From assembly GCA_964017235.1 (NCBI GenBank), contig OZ024927.1, forward strand, positions 57,045,293 to 57,109,292: 64,000 nt of DNA, in the 5' to 3' direction. This document shows, piece by piece, positions 46,526-58,070 of this stretch (position 1 is its first letter; the number at the start of each line of letters is the position of its first letter). The position numbers and the translations under genes are program-made. The notes under the pieces were generated by a model that did no database searches, was not told the DNA's origin, and saw nothing but the letters and a program-made list of their open reading frames with translations. The DNA comes from Sabellastarte sp. h YS-2021. Taxonomy: Eukaryota; Annelida; Polychaeta; Sabellida; Sabellidae.

Positions 46526-47684
46526 AAGGTTAGTACCCATTTACATTACCCATTATGACCCAGAGGTTAGTGTGTGGGGGATACAGAGAGCAGTACATGC
46601 AGATAGAGAGTTTTTTTGAAAGAATTATTTCCTAGTGTAAACATACATATAAATTTATTCAATACACTAGAACTAACTGTACACTGAAACACCAAAATTA
46701 TAGAACTAAGATTACTACATATTTTTCACACATAATAAATCTGCAGTAATACCTGTTAAGTTGTTAACTGTTAGCATACAAGTAACGGGGTAGAGTGACA
46801 GACCCTGAAAATTACAGTTTGAAAGACAGAGATGTAACCAATAAAGTTTAAATGTGAACTGTTGCTACACAATAACTAAGCTGCTGTGATGCCCCCAGAC
46901 TTTTCAGCACTTTAATGAAGTTTAACTGAGTTTAACTCAGTTTCATGCAGATAATTATGATTACAACCTGCAGTATTTGAATTAATGAGTGACTAAACAT
47001 TTATGTATTACTACTTCATATATGTAAAAATATATATTATTGTTGCTACTTCACAGAGCTTGTTCTAGCATTGTTGTATTCAAATCTATAGTTAAAATAA
47101 AAGTCTGATCTTCTCGGGTGCCCCTATATGTGTGACAGGCTTCTTGGATTCTTTATTTAAACATCGAGTTATTTTAATAATTATTGAAATGTAAAAGTGT
47201 ACTAGGTATTGGCAGTGTCCAACCTTTTCAATTCACTGGAAAATAGTGTTCCTTAGATCTCAATGTAAGGCAGATGGGGATGCATTTGCAGGTGACTGTG
47301 AAATATAAAGCAGTGTCAATATTATTTGTTCTAGAGTGTCTGCTTGTGGGGTTGCAGAGAAAGTATAACTCAATGTCAGAAGAAGTGGGATAATGCCACA
47401 CAAGAATCCAAGAAAAAATTCAGCAGTTTTAATATTGAAATGCAAAAGACAGGTGAAACACAATCATAAGTATTTAAATGTGTGAATTCAGTGGAGGAAG
47501 TATCTTTGATTTACAGTCGGGAAACCAAAATTTTGACAGACATCATATACATTAATATAATATGTTTAAAGTCAAATGTAATCAACCTATCAAAAATGTG
47601 CTGCATCTCCTTTGTCTCTGCACATCGGGGTTCAGATTGCAAGAACTGAAATGAAATGCTTTCATAGTCGGCTTTGACCTTTAA
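46526..47684. other. AT-rich region without gene
   Basis: Only short frames without motifs; unique DNA up to the 3' tail of the LINE. Confidence 0.35.
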
Positions 47685-50600
47685 CCAATCAATCAATCAA
47701 TCAGTTGTCCAGGTGCTTAATCTCCGTATCAACGGATTCTAAGGCACACCATCCAATCCGTAAGGCATAAATCATGAGACATTAGACATGTTCCGAGTCG
47801 TTGCCAGGGAGGCGGTCCGGTGTTCGGTAGTAAGAAGCTATGGTGGGAATGATTTCTGAAATAGGTAGGTTTTGAGTCGACTTTTGAAACTGGAGAGATT
47901 TGGAGCACTGCGTATATCATATGGAAGATCATTCCATAACTTAGGGGCATCATATGAGAAACTATTGTTAAAATGGACCTTTGATTTATGGATGGAAGGA
48001 CAGTAAGAGGGAACCAGAAGGAACAAATTTTTGGGATTGGAACGTCTTGTATTCACGGCAGATTTGTACAAGGGGAGATATGGTGCAAAATACTTAGGCT
48101 GGCCAGTGGTGAGGTACTTATAGACCAAAACTAGGGTTTTGAAGATAATACGTTGTCTAACGGGTAGCCAATGGAGTGTCCTAAGGGTGGATGTAATGTG
48201 AGTGTACTTTGAAGCACCAGTGACAAACCGTGCAAGCGCATTTTGAACATATTGGAGCCTTGTAGCATTTCGGGATGACAAACTGCGAAAAAGAGAGTTG
48301 CAATAATCCAAACGACTACTGACCAGAGCATTTGCAATCACCACTGATGTATCCACAGAAAGAAACCTCCTGATACGATGAAGGTCTCTGAGGCTGATAA
48401 AGCAGGATTTGATAACAGAATTTACGTGATTGGTGAAACAAAACTTTGCATCAAACAGAACGCCTAGATTGCGCACAACATCTGCGGGAGAGAGACAATT
48501 TCCCAGGATATTGACAGGTAGTGAGTCACTGAGCCATTTGTGTCTGTCTTTGGCACCGAAGACTATGAATTCTGTTTTATCGGGATTTAGCTTGAGTTTG
48601 TTTTCAGACATCCAGACCTGAATATCATTCAAACATGATTTAAGACGGTCAAAAGACTTGAGACTATCATCAGGGGATAAGTGAATGAACAACTGAGTGT
48701 CGTCCGCATAGAAGTGGTAACGGACTCCGGTATATTTTCTGATGACTTGACTCAGAGGTGTTGTGTAGAGGGAAAACAGAAGGGGACCTAAGACAGAACC
48801 TTGGGGGACTCCAAACTTCAATTTGAACAAATTCGAAAGACTAGAACCAATCTTGACTGACTGAAAACGATCCTGGAGATAGGATCTAAACCATTTTAAT
48901 GCCGATCCAGCAAAACCAAATCTAGACGACAGACAGGATAGGAGTGTGTCATGATCGATAGTATCGAATGCCGCAGACAGGTCGAGTAGCACTAGTGCTG
49001 TAGGCATGCCCTTGGACAGAGATAAGTGAATCTCATTTTTGATGCACAACAAGGCAGTTTCTGTCGAGTGGCCTACCTTGTAGGCTGACTGGAAAGTATT
49101 ACCAAGATCATGAGAATCCATGTGAGATCTAATTTGGGCAGCCACAATTCGCTCGACCAATTTTGACAAGAAGCTAAGACCGGACACTGGTCGGTAGCTC
49201 TTCAAATCCTCTTTTGAAAGGGTGGACTGTTTGAGGAGGGGAGTGACAATAGCCTGTTTGAAAGGATTAGGGAAAATGCCGTTTTTGAGGGACAAGTTAA
49301 CTAGTTTAGTCAATGAAGGGAGAAGAATGTCAATACATTGTTTCACAATGTGAGTGGGGCATGGATCAAGGGAGCAAGTTTTAGAAGGGGATTCCTTGAT
49401 AAACTTAAGGACTTCAGTCTCAGTGACAGCTTGAAAGGAACAGAAAGTCCGCGGCTCCTTGTCTGGATGAAGAACCTGAGATCGGGTGTATTTAAACGTG
49501 TCTCGAATCTTTTTAATTTTATCAATGAAAAACGAACCAAATCTGTTTGCTAAAGACTTTTCATCATCAAAGGATGGAAGGACAGTAGAATTTGACCGAC
49601 TCAATGTTCTGTTTAGTGCATGCCATAACCTCTTGCTATCGCCGCAATTTTCACTGACTAGATCACGATAGAAACACCCCTTGTTTCTATTTAGGATGTG
49701 GTTACATCTATTTATCTGTCGTCGAAGACGGGAATGATTTTCAGGGGATTTGTCTCTTCTCCAGGCACGCTCAAACTGCCTTCTCATGCACTTGGCAGTT
49801 CTATACTCATCAGTTATCCAGCTTGGGGCTGGTTTGATGAGCTGTTTAGTCTTCACTGGTGCATGAATATCTAGAAGGCTAGACAAACCAGACATGTACT
49901 GTTCATGCAATAAATCTATGTCATCAGATGGCGAGCTAACAAACGGAATGGTCAGGAGGTCACTTCTGAATTTATCAATGTTCAATTTATGGTACTGACG
50001 GAAGGTAACAACTTTCTGAATCGGTGTATCCAAAGATGGAAAGTCAACCACACAAGAGATAATTTTGTGATCACTAATGAAGCCTGACCCTTTCACATCA
50101 GAAATTGCAGAGAACTCAGATGGAGCCATCAACAAATCTAAGGTATGACCATGAAGGTGAGTAGGAAAATCAATGTATTGGGACAGACAGCAAGAATCCA
50201 TGACTGATTTAAATTCAGAGACTGTTGGAGACATAATGTCGACATGAAGATTAAAATCACCACAAATGACAAAGGAGGGGGATAAGGAAGACAAAACACC
50301 CACATATGACAGAAAATCTTCAAAAAATTTTACTACAGATGAGGCAGGGGGCTGGTAAATGACCCCAAGAAACAAGCGACGCCCATCAAGAGTGAGACAG
50401 ACAGTGTGATTTTCAAAGGAGGAGAACTCAGGGGAATGAATGGTTTTAAAATCAAGAGCAGATTTAATAAAAAAGCCAACACCGCCACCACGTTTGTTTT
50501 CTCTATTTGTGTGAACAAGGGAAAAATCTTCAGGCGTTAACTCATTTAAACATGAGGGTGTGTCTAGAGCTTTGATATGGGTCTCGGTGAGACCAAAAAC

Positions 50601-50900
50601 ATCAAAATTTCCAGTTTGGATTTCATCACAGAGAATTGGACCTTTATTCCTAATGGACCGGCAGTTAGCAAAACCAAACTTCAAAAATGTAAAACAGGGT
50701 ATTTGACAAATTAGCGACATAAGGCCATACACAGGAACTACTACTTTACTAATATTTATTCCATATAGGTTGTGGACAAGCGCCGAAACCTCTGGATGCC
50801 CTAACAGAGAAGGTGGTAGCCATTTTGGGTGAGGAAACTGTTGCACTAAAGGGGATTGCAGGCGGAATTGATAGCCTGCAAGATGCACCTTGAGTAAATT
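47685..50900 (-). mobile_element. CR1/L2-type LINE, near full length
   Basis: The element is on the minus strand. Its 3' end is marked by the short tandem tail CAATCAATCAATCAATCA at about 47,688-47,706, the style of CR1/L2 elements that lack poly(A). It contains one intact ORF and a ~130-bp 3' UTR. No ORF1 or 5' UTR is apparent beyond 50,900, so either the 5' end is truncated or the element has only a short leader. Confidence 0.88.
47838..50888 (-). CDS. LINE endonuclease-reverse transcriptase (ORF2-like)
   Basis: A 1016-codon uninterrupted frame. Residues ~65-290 form an apurinic-type endonuclease: NCRSIRNK, GLTETHI (catalytic Glu), VICGDFNLHVD, and SDHKIIS at its end. A basic linker follows (RRQFERAWRRDKSPEN). 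The reverse transcriptase, residues ~510-780, shows LKSYRPVSGL, QSAYKVGHSTETALL, AAFDTIDHDTLL, GVPQGSVLGPLLF and FYADDTQLF. The C-terminus has SSRLDYCNSLF and HWLPVRQRI. The protein nicks target DNA and copies the element RNA at the nick. All catalytic residues I can check are present, so the copy could be recently active. The N-terminal ~60 residues are not recognisable. Confidence 0.93.
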   Translation of the reverse strand: MHLAGYQFRLQSPLVQQFPHPKWLPPSLLGHPEVSALVHNLYGINISKVVVPVYGLMSLICQIPCFTFLKFGFANCRSIRNKGPILCDEIQTGNFDVFGLTETHIKALDTPSCLNELTPEDFSLVHTNRENKRGGGVGFFIKSALDFKTIHSPEFSSFENHTVCLTLDGRRLFLGVIYQPPASSVVKFFEDFLSYVGVLSSLSPSFVICGDFNLHVDIMSPTVSEFKSVMDSCCLSQYIDFPTHLHGHTLDLLMAPSEFSAISDVKGSGFISDHKIISCVVDFPSLDTPIQKVVTFRQYHKLNIDKFRSDLLTIPFVSSPSDDIDLLHEQYMSGLSSLLDIHAPVKTKQLIKPAPSWITDEYRTAKCMRRQFERAWRRDKSPENHSRLRRQINRCNHILNRNKGCFYRDLVSENCGDSKRLWHALNRTLSRSNSTVLPSFDDEKSLANRFGSFFIDKIKKIRDTFKYTRSQVLHPDKEPRTFCSFQAVTETEVLKFIKESPSKTCSLDPCPTHIVKQCIDILLPSLTKLVNLSLKNGIFPNPFKQAIVTPLLKQSTLSKEDLKSYRPVSGLSFLSKLVERIVAAQIRSHMDSHDLGNTFQSAYKVGHSTETALLCIKNEIHLSLSKGMPTALVLLDLSAAFDTIDHDTLLSCLSSRFGFAGSALKWFRSYLQDRFQSVKIGSSLSNLFKLKFGVPQGSVLGPLLFSLYTTPLSQVIRKYTGVRYHFYADDTQLFIHLSPDDSLKSFDRLKSCLNDIQVWMSENKLKLNPDKTEFIVFGAKDRHKWLSDSLPVNILGNCLSPADVVRNLGVLFDAKFCFTNHVNSVIKSCFISLRDLHRIRRFLSVDTSVVIANALVSSRLDYCNSLFRSLSSRNATRLQYVQNALARFVTGASKYTHITSTLRTLHWLPVRQRIIFKTLVLVYKYLTTGQPKYFAPYLPLYKSAVNTRRSNPKNLFLLVPSYCPSIHKSKVHFNNSFSYDAPKLWNDLPYDIRSAPNLSSFKSRLKTYLFQKSFPP

Positions 50901-52790
50901 GATAGAATATAGTATTATTCATATGTAAAGCTCTATTAGTATTTCAAAACTCTGACTTGTAGACCATTTTGCAATATATTTTCTTCTACTTCCGGAAATG
51001 AATAGTATTATTGGCATTGCTAAATTAACTATAAATGTGTGAGCTTGTGTATGGAGCAGACTTTGCCTGTGTGGAAACATTTATGTACTTACTTTATTTT
51101 ATACCATAAGCTGACCAGTGTGATGCAAATTTACAGATGTCAAGAATGTGGACTTTAACCTGGTATATGTAATTTCAGAGATAAGATTATAGATTGTAAA
51201 TTCAGGCTGAACTGAGATTTATTACCAAATGGTGAACTACTCAATTGTTACAAATTGTAGTGAGCAATCACCATCTGCAATCTATCCTGAAGAACCTACA
51301 AGTGAAGATGAAAATCCATGCACATCTGAAGCTTCATTAGCAATCCCAGTGACTGTTAGATTGTGAGTAAAATTGGTAATTCAGAAACATTTAAGCAGAA
51401 AGGTAGAACAACAGCTTGCCCATGAAAATAATACTTTGTCTATTTCCATGCTTGATAGTAATGTGTTCTTTAAGAAAAATGTAAATGGTAACATTGCAAT
51501 CCAAATGCTGCTAATTATAACCAGTGTACACCAGTTTAGCCTTTACAAAATAAAAGAAACACGTCAAATGTCCATCTGACCCATGTTTGCGAAACTCTGA
51601 AAACTCACTGTGGTGAGGAGTCAAAATTAGGATTTGTAATTAATATCTGTCTATTTTATATGCAGTGGAAGCGTTTGAATGAAAAACAACCATTAATATT
51701 CTAAATCTTTAATGGTTATGAAATATAGAGACATAGAATGTATTTAGTTAAATATTCCCAACAGATATTAATGTCAATATTTCAAATGTCACACACTTTT
51801 TTAAATTACTGTTAATATTTTTATTGCAGGTTACAACTTGCCAGTTTTAACAATCTTACTATTCTATATAACAAGATGTCTACTGCAAGATGTCCACTGG
51901 CTATCTCTTTCTCAAACACATAAAGCTAATGTGTGTGGCGATATTGGGTATATTCTAATCATTTCCCTCCACACTCTCAATTAACTGCACATCTGCCATA
52001 GATTATAAGGGTTTCCAGAAAATATAAGCATACATAATTTAAAACTACAAAAGCCTTCAAATCTTATTCACTATATATTCATTACTTTGTTCATTATATT
52101 ACAGATTATAATCATTTTTTTATAAATAAATCGATTGACTAAAATTAAAATGAATCTTTTGAATTGTCTTCTGAACAACTGTGTAAATGTAATTAACAAG
52201 ACAGACCCTTTGTTTTTGTATGCCAAAACTGCCATTGTCCAGGTAAATTTTTATAAATTTGAAGATGCAACAGTAACAAAGAAACAATTCATTTTTCTGC
52301 AGGTTGCATGTAACCATCCCACCTATTAGATTGATATGTCCAACGTCTGTCTGTCAACATTTTGATTTCCAGACTCTAACTCAAACACGCTTTGTCAGAT
52401 AAGCTTGAATCTTAATAGGGTGACTGGACACCCCCAGAGCTTGGTTGCTTTCAAAATTGGTGTGTTTCCATTGGTCTAGTTGTGCAAAAGTTTGTGCATC
52501 TGCTCATGTGCATGTCTGTCAACATTCTCATTTTGGGACTCTAACTTCTATTGATTGATTACAAACTTGACAGAGTTGAAAGACAGCACACAATACTATT
52601 TTCAAATTTCCAGCACATATATCATATTGCATGCATCTGGCATTACTGATTATGCAACCTGCCTGTAGATGTCTATGACCCCAGTTTCTTGTCATTGTTT
52701 GGTGCAATGGAATAATTTTGTAGGCACAGTGGTGAACAAAGTCCACCCATTTGAGGAATTTGTCAACGCTAAGAGGTTTGTGGTTACAGC
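50901..52790. other. Unique AT-rich region with possible exon remnants
   Basis: Near 51,265-51,366 a plus frame reads an acidic segment (PEEPTSEDENPCTSEAS) ending at GTGAGTAAA, a plausible splice donor; TTTTTATTGCAG at 51,819-51,830 would be an acceptor. This could be a remnant of the same gene as the Myb/SANT-like piece upstream of the LINE. No domain is identifiable. Confidence 0.25.
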
Positions 52791-52969
52791 TTTACCTCAA
52801 CAAATCATTAGTATACCCATTTAGGCCACACTTGGGACATGTATAATACATCTGAATGTATCTGAGCTGACAATTGTCCTGAAATTTCAATATATGCTTA
52901 AATGGAAAATAGCATAGTAAATATAGGCTACTCAAAAGTCTTGAGACTTCATTTCTTATTTCTATTACT

Positions 52970-54635
52970 ATGCCCAATATGGCAACTGGTGGGAATGCAT
53001 ATGGGTCCAGATCCTTCCAAGACAGACTGAGCACATCCACTGGCCAGGGAAATGGGTCTGGTACTGCTGACACAAAATGAGGCAAAAGTTTGTTGTTGAA
53101 CATCGTAGCAAATAGATCAATCTGAGGCTGGTGCGACCTGGACCATAGAGACTGAAAAACCTCTGGGAGAGACCACTCTGTCTGGATGATCTGGCCCAGC
53201 TTGGATATTCATCTGGCCTGGAATGTCAGGCCTTGAGAGTCACCTGTTTTCTGGAACACCAGGGCAGGATTCTCGACAGTAGGGCACAGTCAGCCCGACC
53301 TCATGCATCCCTTCCTTGTTTATATAGGCAACCACTGTGGTGCTGTCTATATCTACAAGAGTTAACTCGTCTGAGCAGAGGTCTTGGAGCTGTTTTATGG
53401 TCAGAAAGACCGACTTTAGGTCCAGACAGTTAAGGTGCAACTTGCTTTCTGGAAGGGACCAAGTTTCCCTTGGAGTGTGTTCCCCTAAGTAAGGCCCAAC
53501 CCTTTTTGATGCGTTTGTAAAGATTTTCAGAGCATAAGTGAGTGGGTGTAATGGTTGGCCTTGAAGAGCATTTTCTTCCTCGAACCACCATATTGAGTGA
53601 GTGGAGTGACCTTATGAAAGGGATCACTTTTTCTACTGATTCTGGTACCCTCCAGTTGTTTTTCAAGTGCCATTGTATCTGCTTCATATGGAGTTGACCT
53701 AGATGGAATTGCTTTTCTGTAGCTGTTACTAACCCTGTCAAAGACATCAGCTGCAGGACCAGAAAGGTTGGTTTAGAGAGCAGTTTCTGTATCTTTGCAT
53801 TTAAGGTCTGCCAACACTCAGGGGTGGGTCTGACCTTGCCCTCCTTCAAGTCGAACTTGTAACCTACAAAGTCAACCAGTGGTTTGGGATCCACGTTTAC
53901 CATACAATCTAGTTCCTGACACTGTGCTATTAGAGTTTGTGTATGCTGGAGAAGGTTTGTTGGGATCGGGCTCTGACCAACCAGATGTATAGGTACTTGT
54001 GGATTCTTATACCCCTTTTGTAAACGCGTTTTGTAAAGCCATCAGTTTGACCACCACCACCATGAATTCCATGGGTGCTGTGAACAGACAAAATTGTAGT
54101 CGTTTATTTTGGTAGGATTTGTAGGATTGGTATTTCTGGCACTGGGTCTGTATTGAAATGTCGAAGTAGGTGTCCTTGAAGTCTTTGGACATCACCCAGT
54201 CACTGGCTGGGTCGAGGTCCTTATAGCCTCTGGTGTTTCCTTTTTGAGTTCTGATTGATTCTTTTGCACCCATTGCATGTAATGCCTCCGTCAGGTAGCT
54301 GTTCCTCATAGTGACTGATGATGTTCGGTGACCTTGTCAAATTTGGGGATTGTTATGACCTTGGGACCAGCCCCTAGGGCTGCCCATGTTTCCCAAAATT
54401 GGTGCAATGTGGCCGCTACAGGTGTATCTGGAGCAACAATTGTGACATTTGTTTCATTCTGGAAAAAAACTCAAATGTTCAAACACTGGAAACAACTTTC
54501 ACAAAATTTAATGACTTTACTTGTGACCTAAGGACTTGTCACTTAAGCCTTTCTTTTTGGCCTGCCCTACAGCAAAAGGTACATGATCTGTAACAAATTT
54601 ACATTTAAAGTCTGATAATTGTCTATAAATTGGAA
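52970..54635 (-). pseudogene. DIRS relic (RT-RNase H-methyltransferase body)
   Basis: The minus strand matches the intact DIRS from the Cys-rich region (about 54,600) through RT (RNSYLTEALHA near 54,300, VDFVGYKFDLKEGKVRPTPE near 53,860, SLTGLVTATEKQFHLG near 53,740), RNase H (NCLDLKSVFL near 53,430) and methyltransferase (LPHFVSAVPDP, DPYAFPPVAILG near 53,080-52,980). The YLDDW box region is deleted or scrambled near 53,990. Many frameshifts. No recombinase or 3' terminus remains on its low-coordinate side. Confidence 0.85.
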
Positions 54636-55205
54636 AATATAATATCTTACCTAACAGACTATTGCCATAGGTCCGGCACAAGCCGGTCCCGCCAAAAGTC
54701 AGAAAAGATGTCCCATGTTTTGGTGCTGGCTTGGTGCTGCCCCCACTCGCTAGGGAGCTAGTGCCTCCCACAATCACCAGGTTGCTAGTGACATCACTTC
54801 CTCTTTTTGTTTGAAAATCTTGACCCTTATGAACCCCAGTAAGGTAGTTTCGTGAGGTTGGAGGGTTGGACTCTCGCCTCTGTTAGGCAAGATATTAACT
54901 TGATTTACTTATAAAACTTGTTTGCATTAATAAATCTTACCTAACAGACTATTGCCAGAATAACTACCAAAAGGATGGTTGGTAGCTTACTGGAGGGACA
55001 AGATAGAGCTCTAGGAAGGAATTAATTAGAAAATCCCTCATATCAGGTCCTAGGTTCGACAGGTTACCAGACCAGATACCCCCCCCCCCCCCGTTTTTTC
55101 TCCTCTACAATGGGAAGAGAGGGGAGAAAGAGTTCAGTCCCTAGGGTTTCCCAGAGGAAGGACAGGGAAGCAGTCACAGAACTAGCAAGGTGGAGAGGTT
55201 CTGTG
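54636..55205 (-). mobile_element. DIRS 3' terminal segment (ITR and internal complementary region), second subfamily
   Basis: 54,640-54,830 parallels 12,930-13,100: CTTACCTAACAGACTATTGCC, then GTCCGGCACAAGCCGG, CCGCCAAAAGTCAG and GTGACATCACTTCC. At 54,885-54,960, GTTAGGCAAGATATT...TAAATCTTACCTAACAGAC mirrors the internal complementary region. Downstream similarity includes the poly-C tract (55,080-55,092) and GAAGAGAGGGGAGAAAGAGTTC. It is in the orientation of a 3' end whose body should lie above 55.2 kb but is absent. Confidence 0.75.
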
Positions 55206-55210
55206 AAAAC

Positions 55211-55925
55211 TAGAAATAGGATGCCCTGTTAAGAGTAGCTGCAACATATAACAGGAAGAAAAGAAACAGGATTATCATGTGTAATGTCCACCCCATGAAT
55301 GTTTTGCAACAATTGTAGAGTAGTCTTTAAAAACTCTGTTTTGTCTGTAAAATATATAAAGGATGCTAGGATAATTATTACATGTAAATTATTTCAGCTT
55401 TATGCCTTTTTGCATTGGCCCAAAATTTGCTAAAAAAATCACTGTATCTTTGACAGTTTTTGAGATAGATGACATTTTCCATTTCAGCCAAAATTCAAGA
55501 TGTCGGCCGACATTCTGGAACTTCAACATTTTCCAGAGGCACTATATCTAAGGTCTCTAGTATCCATGGATGTAAAATTTGATCAAAATTACTTTATTTC
55601 TTGCCTTATTTCTTATGGTTTTTGTGATGGACTATATTTTCAATGTCCGCCAAAATGCAAAATGGCCGCCAAAATTCGGGAAATTCAACTTTTTCCAGAG
55701 GCACCATATCTAAGGTCTCTAAGATGCAAAGGGTCCAAAATTTGCTCAAAATTGCTCTATCACTGAGGGTTTTAGAGATAGATGACATTTTCTATTTATG
55801 CCAAAATTCAAAAAGACGGCTGAAATTAGGGAAATTCAACATTTTTAGAGGCACTGTATCTAAGGCCCCCAGTACCTAAAAGGTCCAAAATTTATTCGAA
55901 AGCGTTCTATCTATAATAGTTTCTG
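55211..55925. mobile_element. Family D element copy 3, truncated and diverged
   Basis: The start AACTAGAAATAGGATGCCC and subterminal AATGTCCACCCCATG (55,284) match copies 1 and 2. Its core has ~2.5 units of a distant satellite variant (TTTTGAGATAGATGACATTT, CCAAAATTCAAGATGTCGG, AACTTCAACATTTTCCAGAG, GGCACTATATCTAAGGTC). The 3' end is missing. Confidence 0.6.
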
Positions 55926-56059
55926 TTATATTTGGGAATTACCCATGTTGATAGGTAATTTAACTAAAAATAGCTTCTACTTGCATACCTACAGTGATAG
56001 ATTTGTACAACGGTAAACATTTTGTTGCTTAGGGAAAGTAGCTGAGTCTGTGAGTTTAA

Positions 56060-56475
56060 CTAGAAAAATGTTTTTGTTAACAAAAACAAAGCATCCCAAA
56101 AGGTCAGATGCTTTATAGTATAAAGTAGAAAAAGTTTTTTGAAAAGAAAAACATGCAGCACTGAGAGAAAAAGCTAAAGTTAAGCAGACAGTGTGGAAGC
56201 TTATGCATTAAAATGAAAGAAGAAAGTAAGCTTTATTTTGTTTTCTATGGTAATAAATTGTGTCAAGTTAATTTAATAAATGTTATAGTTTGTAAGAAGA
56301 GTAGTTTTAAAGTAGATATAAGGCAAAACAAGAAAATCTACTATTTTATGACCCCAGTTTGACCCGTAAGAAGGGGTCAGTGGGTAAACCTGACTGGCTA
56401 AATAGACTCTCCATATATGGGGTAGTGTGACCACAAAACTAGGTTGAAAGCCCAAGAAGCAATAATGAGAGGGAT
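56060..56475. mobile_element. Family C element copy 3, 5' fragment
   Basis: AACTAGAAAAATGTTTTTGTTAAC with a self-complementary GTTTTTGTTAACAAAAAC and AAAGCATCCCAAAAGG matches the family C 5' end. The ATGACCCCAGTTTGACCC...GACTGGCTAAATAGACTC module at 56,350-56,410 matches 9,990-10,060. Confidence 0.65.
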
Positions 56476-56540
56476 AAAAGACCTTTTCCATATGATAAAC
56501 TCAACTTTGAAGCAACTTTACTGAGCAGCAGAAGTAGTGA

Positions 56541-56645
56541 AAGCTCAGTTAGTTGACGGTCTTCCCTCGGGCTATGTGAGATTTCTGTTAGATTTAGATG
56601 GGAAATCTACCACTAGGAGACACGGGTTCGAAATGGAAGGCACCC
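56541..56645 (+). repeat. Possible tRNA-derived SINE head
   Basis: AGCTCAGTTAGTTGACGG resembles an A box and GGGTTCGAAAT at 56,634 matches a B box. Their spacing (~90 bp) is too long for a functional tRNA, so a SINE-like relic is the better reading. Confidence 0.3.
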
Positions 56646-57297
56646 TAACCACCAAAGAATAGTCTATGGGAAGAAAGACATTTGCTGACAATTAGACTTT
56701 GAGGAAAGGTTTATATTTAAAAACATGGTAGGTATACTTTCTTCCTTTCGATTTAGTTATTTACTTTTCCCACCACTGCATTAAATGCAGGTTTTAACCC
56801 AACCTGTCCTCGGACAAGATCTTACTTGTAGATATTGGAAAGAATCTGTAGGTATACAGAGCAACTGTAAACTAAACATAACATAAACCCAGAACAAATG
56901 AATGGAATTTTATGTAAGTTTTTCTGTCTGAAAATAAATGAAATAAACCAGCCCCAACTCGTTTATTTATATATCCTTAAGACCCTAGATCTTTACATTC
57001 ACAGAAATCTGCCTGAACCACGTTCACTCAAGGGTATTGAATTTTGCAGTACAATGGAATTAACCTTGAAACAGTCTTTGAAGTCCTCTAACACAAACCT
57101 TACCACTCTCACCTCGCAGATATATTTGAGCATGTTAAAACATGGACAAATATATAGCACCTAGAATACCATATACCATACCACTGAAATAATAAAAGTG
57201 ATCCAAGCGTTTATATCAAAGATAATCTGAAAATCTCTAAAATTTGAAGTTTTACTTTTGTGTTACACCCCTACTCATTTTTTTTGAGAAAAAACAG
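56646..57297. other. Region upstream of promoter modules, no firm gene
   Basis: An 88-codon plus frame at 56,898-57,164 has no recognisable motif. It is colinear with the genes downstream and could be a further small gene of the same locus, but nothing supports this beyond position. Confidence 0.2.
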
Positions 57298-57945
57298 GAT
57301 CCAACGCCGACGAATCATCAAATCCCTAACTAGGTCATCACTAGGGACGTCATCGTGTACCGTGATATCATCATATCGCCGATGTTTCAAGTCCGCACAC
57401 GATATCAAGCTTTGTTTTCATAGCCCGATTTCCGGGGTTTAGTGACTACATTAATGAAAAGTATATACGTGGGTGTACATGAGCCAGAACTCGTAACTGG
57501 AAATGGCTTTCAGCTTATTCTAAAATGAAGATTCTTGGATCTTACCCTTAATAAAGTAAAAATCTTTGTTATTTCGGAGAATTTACAGGGTTTATAATGT
57601 TTTGAATTAAAAATATGAAGTTGAAATGTAGATATAAACTTAGTGATAAATACCGCGATATCGCCCACTGTTTTGTTCACGGTATCGAGACAGCAAACTT
57701 CCCAACGATGACGTCCCTAGTCATCACATGACTGATCAACATCAGTGGACTATATAAGCAATTTCGAGCAAATGCGGGTTCCAATGTCGACGAATTATCA
57801 AATCTGAAACTAGGTCACTAATCAACATCAGTAACTGAAATGGTATATAAGGAAATTGTAGAAAAATTGGGATCAAGTCTCCACCTATCATCAAATCGGT
57901 AGAAGCTCATCACGTGACATATCTGTGAATGTCAATATATAAGAA
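57298..57945 (+). promoter_or_regulatory. Three tandem E-box/TATA promoter modules upstream of the BIR gene
   Basis: Each module has a CGAATCATCAAATC-like block, CTAGGTCATCAC, an E-box position and a TATATAAG box. Module 1: CACATG at 57,725, TATATAA at 57,751 (spacing 26), with a hAT MITE inserted. Module 2: TATATAA at 57,844, E-box decayed. Module 3: CACGTG at 57,911, TATATAA at 57,936 (spacing 25). Each unit looks like a complete core promoter. The BIR gene has a further TATATAAA at 58,006. The same unit occurs three times at 60,987-61,247. Confidence 0.7.
57342..57719. mobile_element. hAT-type MITE inside promoter module 1
   Basis: The ends TAGGGACGTCATCG and CGATGACGTCCCTA are flanked by the exact 8-bp duplication GTCATCAC. 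378 bp long. Its terminal repeats are related to those of the MITE at 26,286-26,760, the interior is not. Removing it restores a module like its neighbours. Confidence 0.9.
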
Positions 57946-58005
57946 ATAAGATGAATTTGCTTTTATTAATGATGTATCAGCTAAAATCCTTGCAAGAAGC
58001 CATAC

Positions 58006-58013
58006 TATATAAA
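58006..58013 (+). promoter_or_regulatory. TATA box of the BIR gene
   Basis: TATATAAA lies 58 bp before the ATG at 58,071, leaving a leader of about 30 bases if transcription starts ~30 bp downstream. Confidence 0.55.
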
Positions 58014-58070
58014 TCCACTCACACACTTAATACAACCACTCACAAAGTTTTAGGAAACCGATAAGTCAGA

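Noticed and set aside
56541..56645. A functional tRNA gene (A- and B-box-like motifs)
   Set aside because: The boxes are ~90 bp apart and the intervening sequence does not fold into anticodon and variable arms I can recognise. Kept only as a weak SINE-like call.
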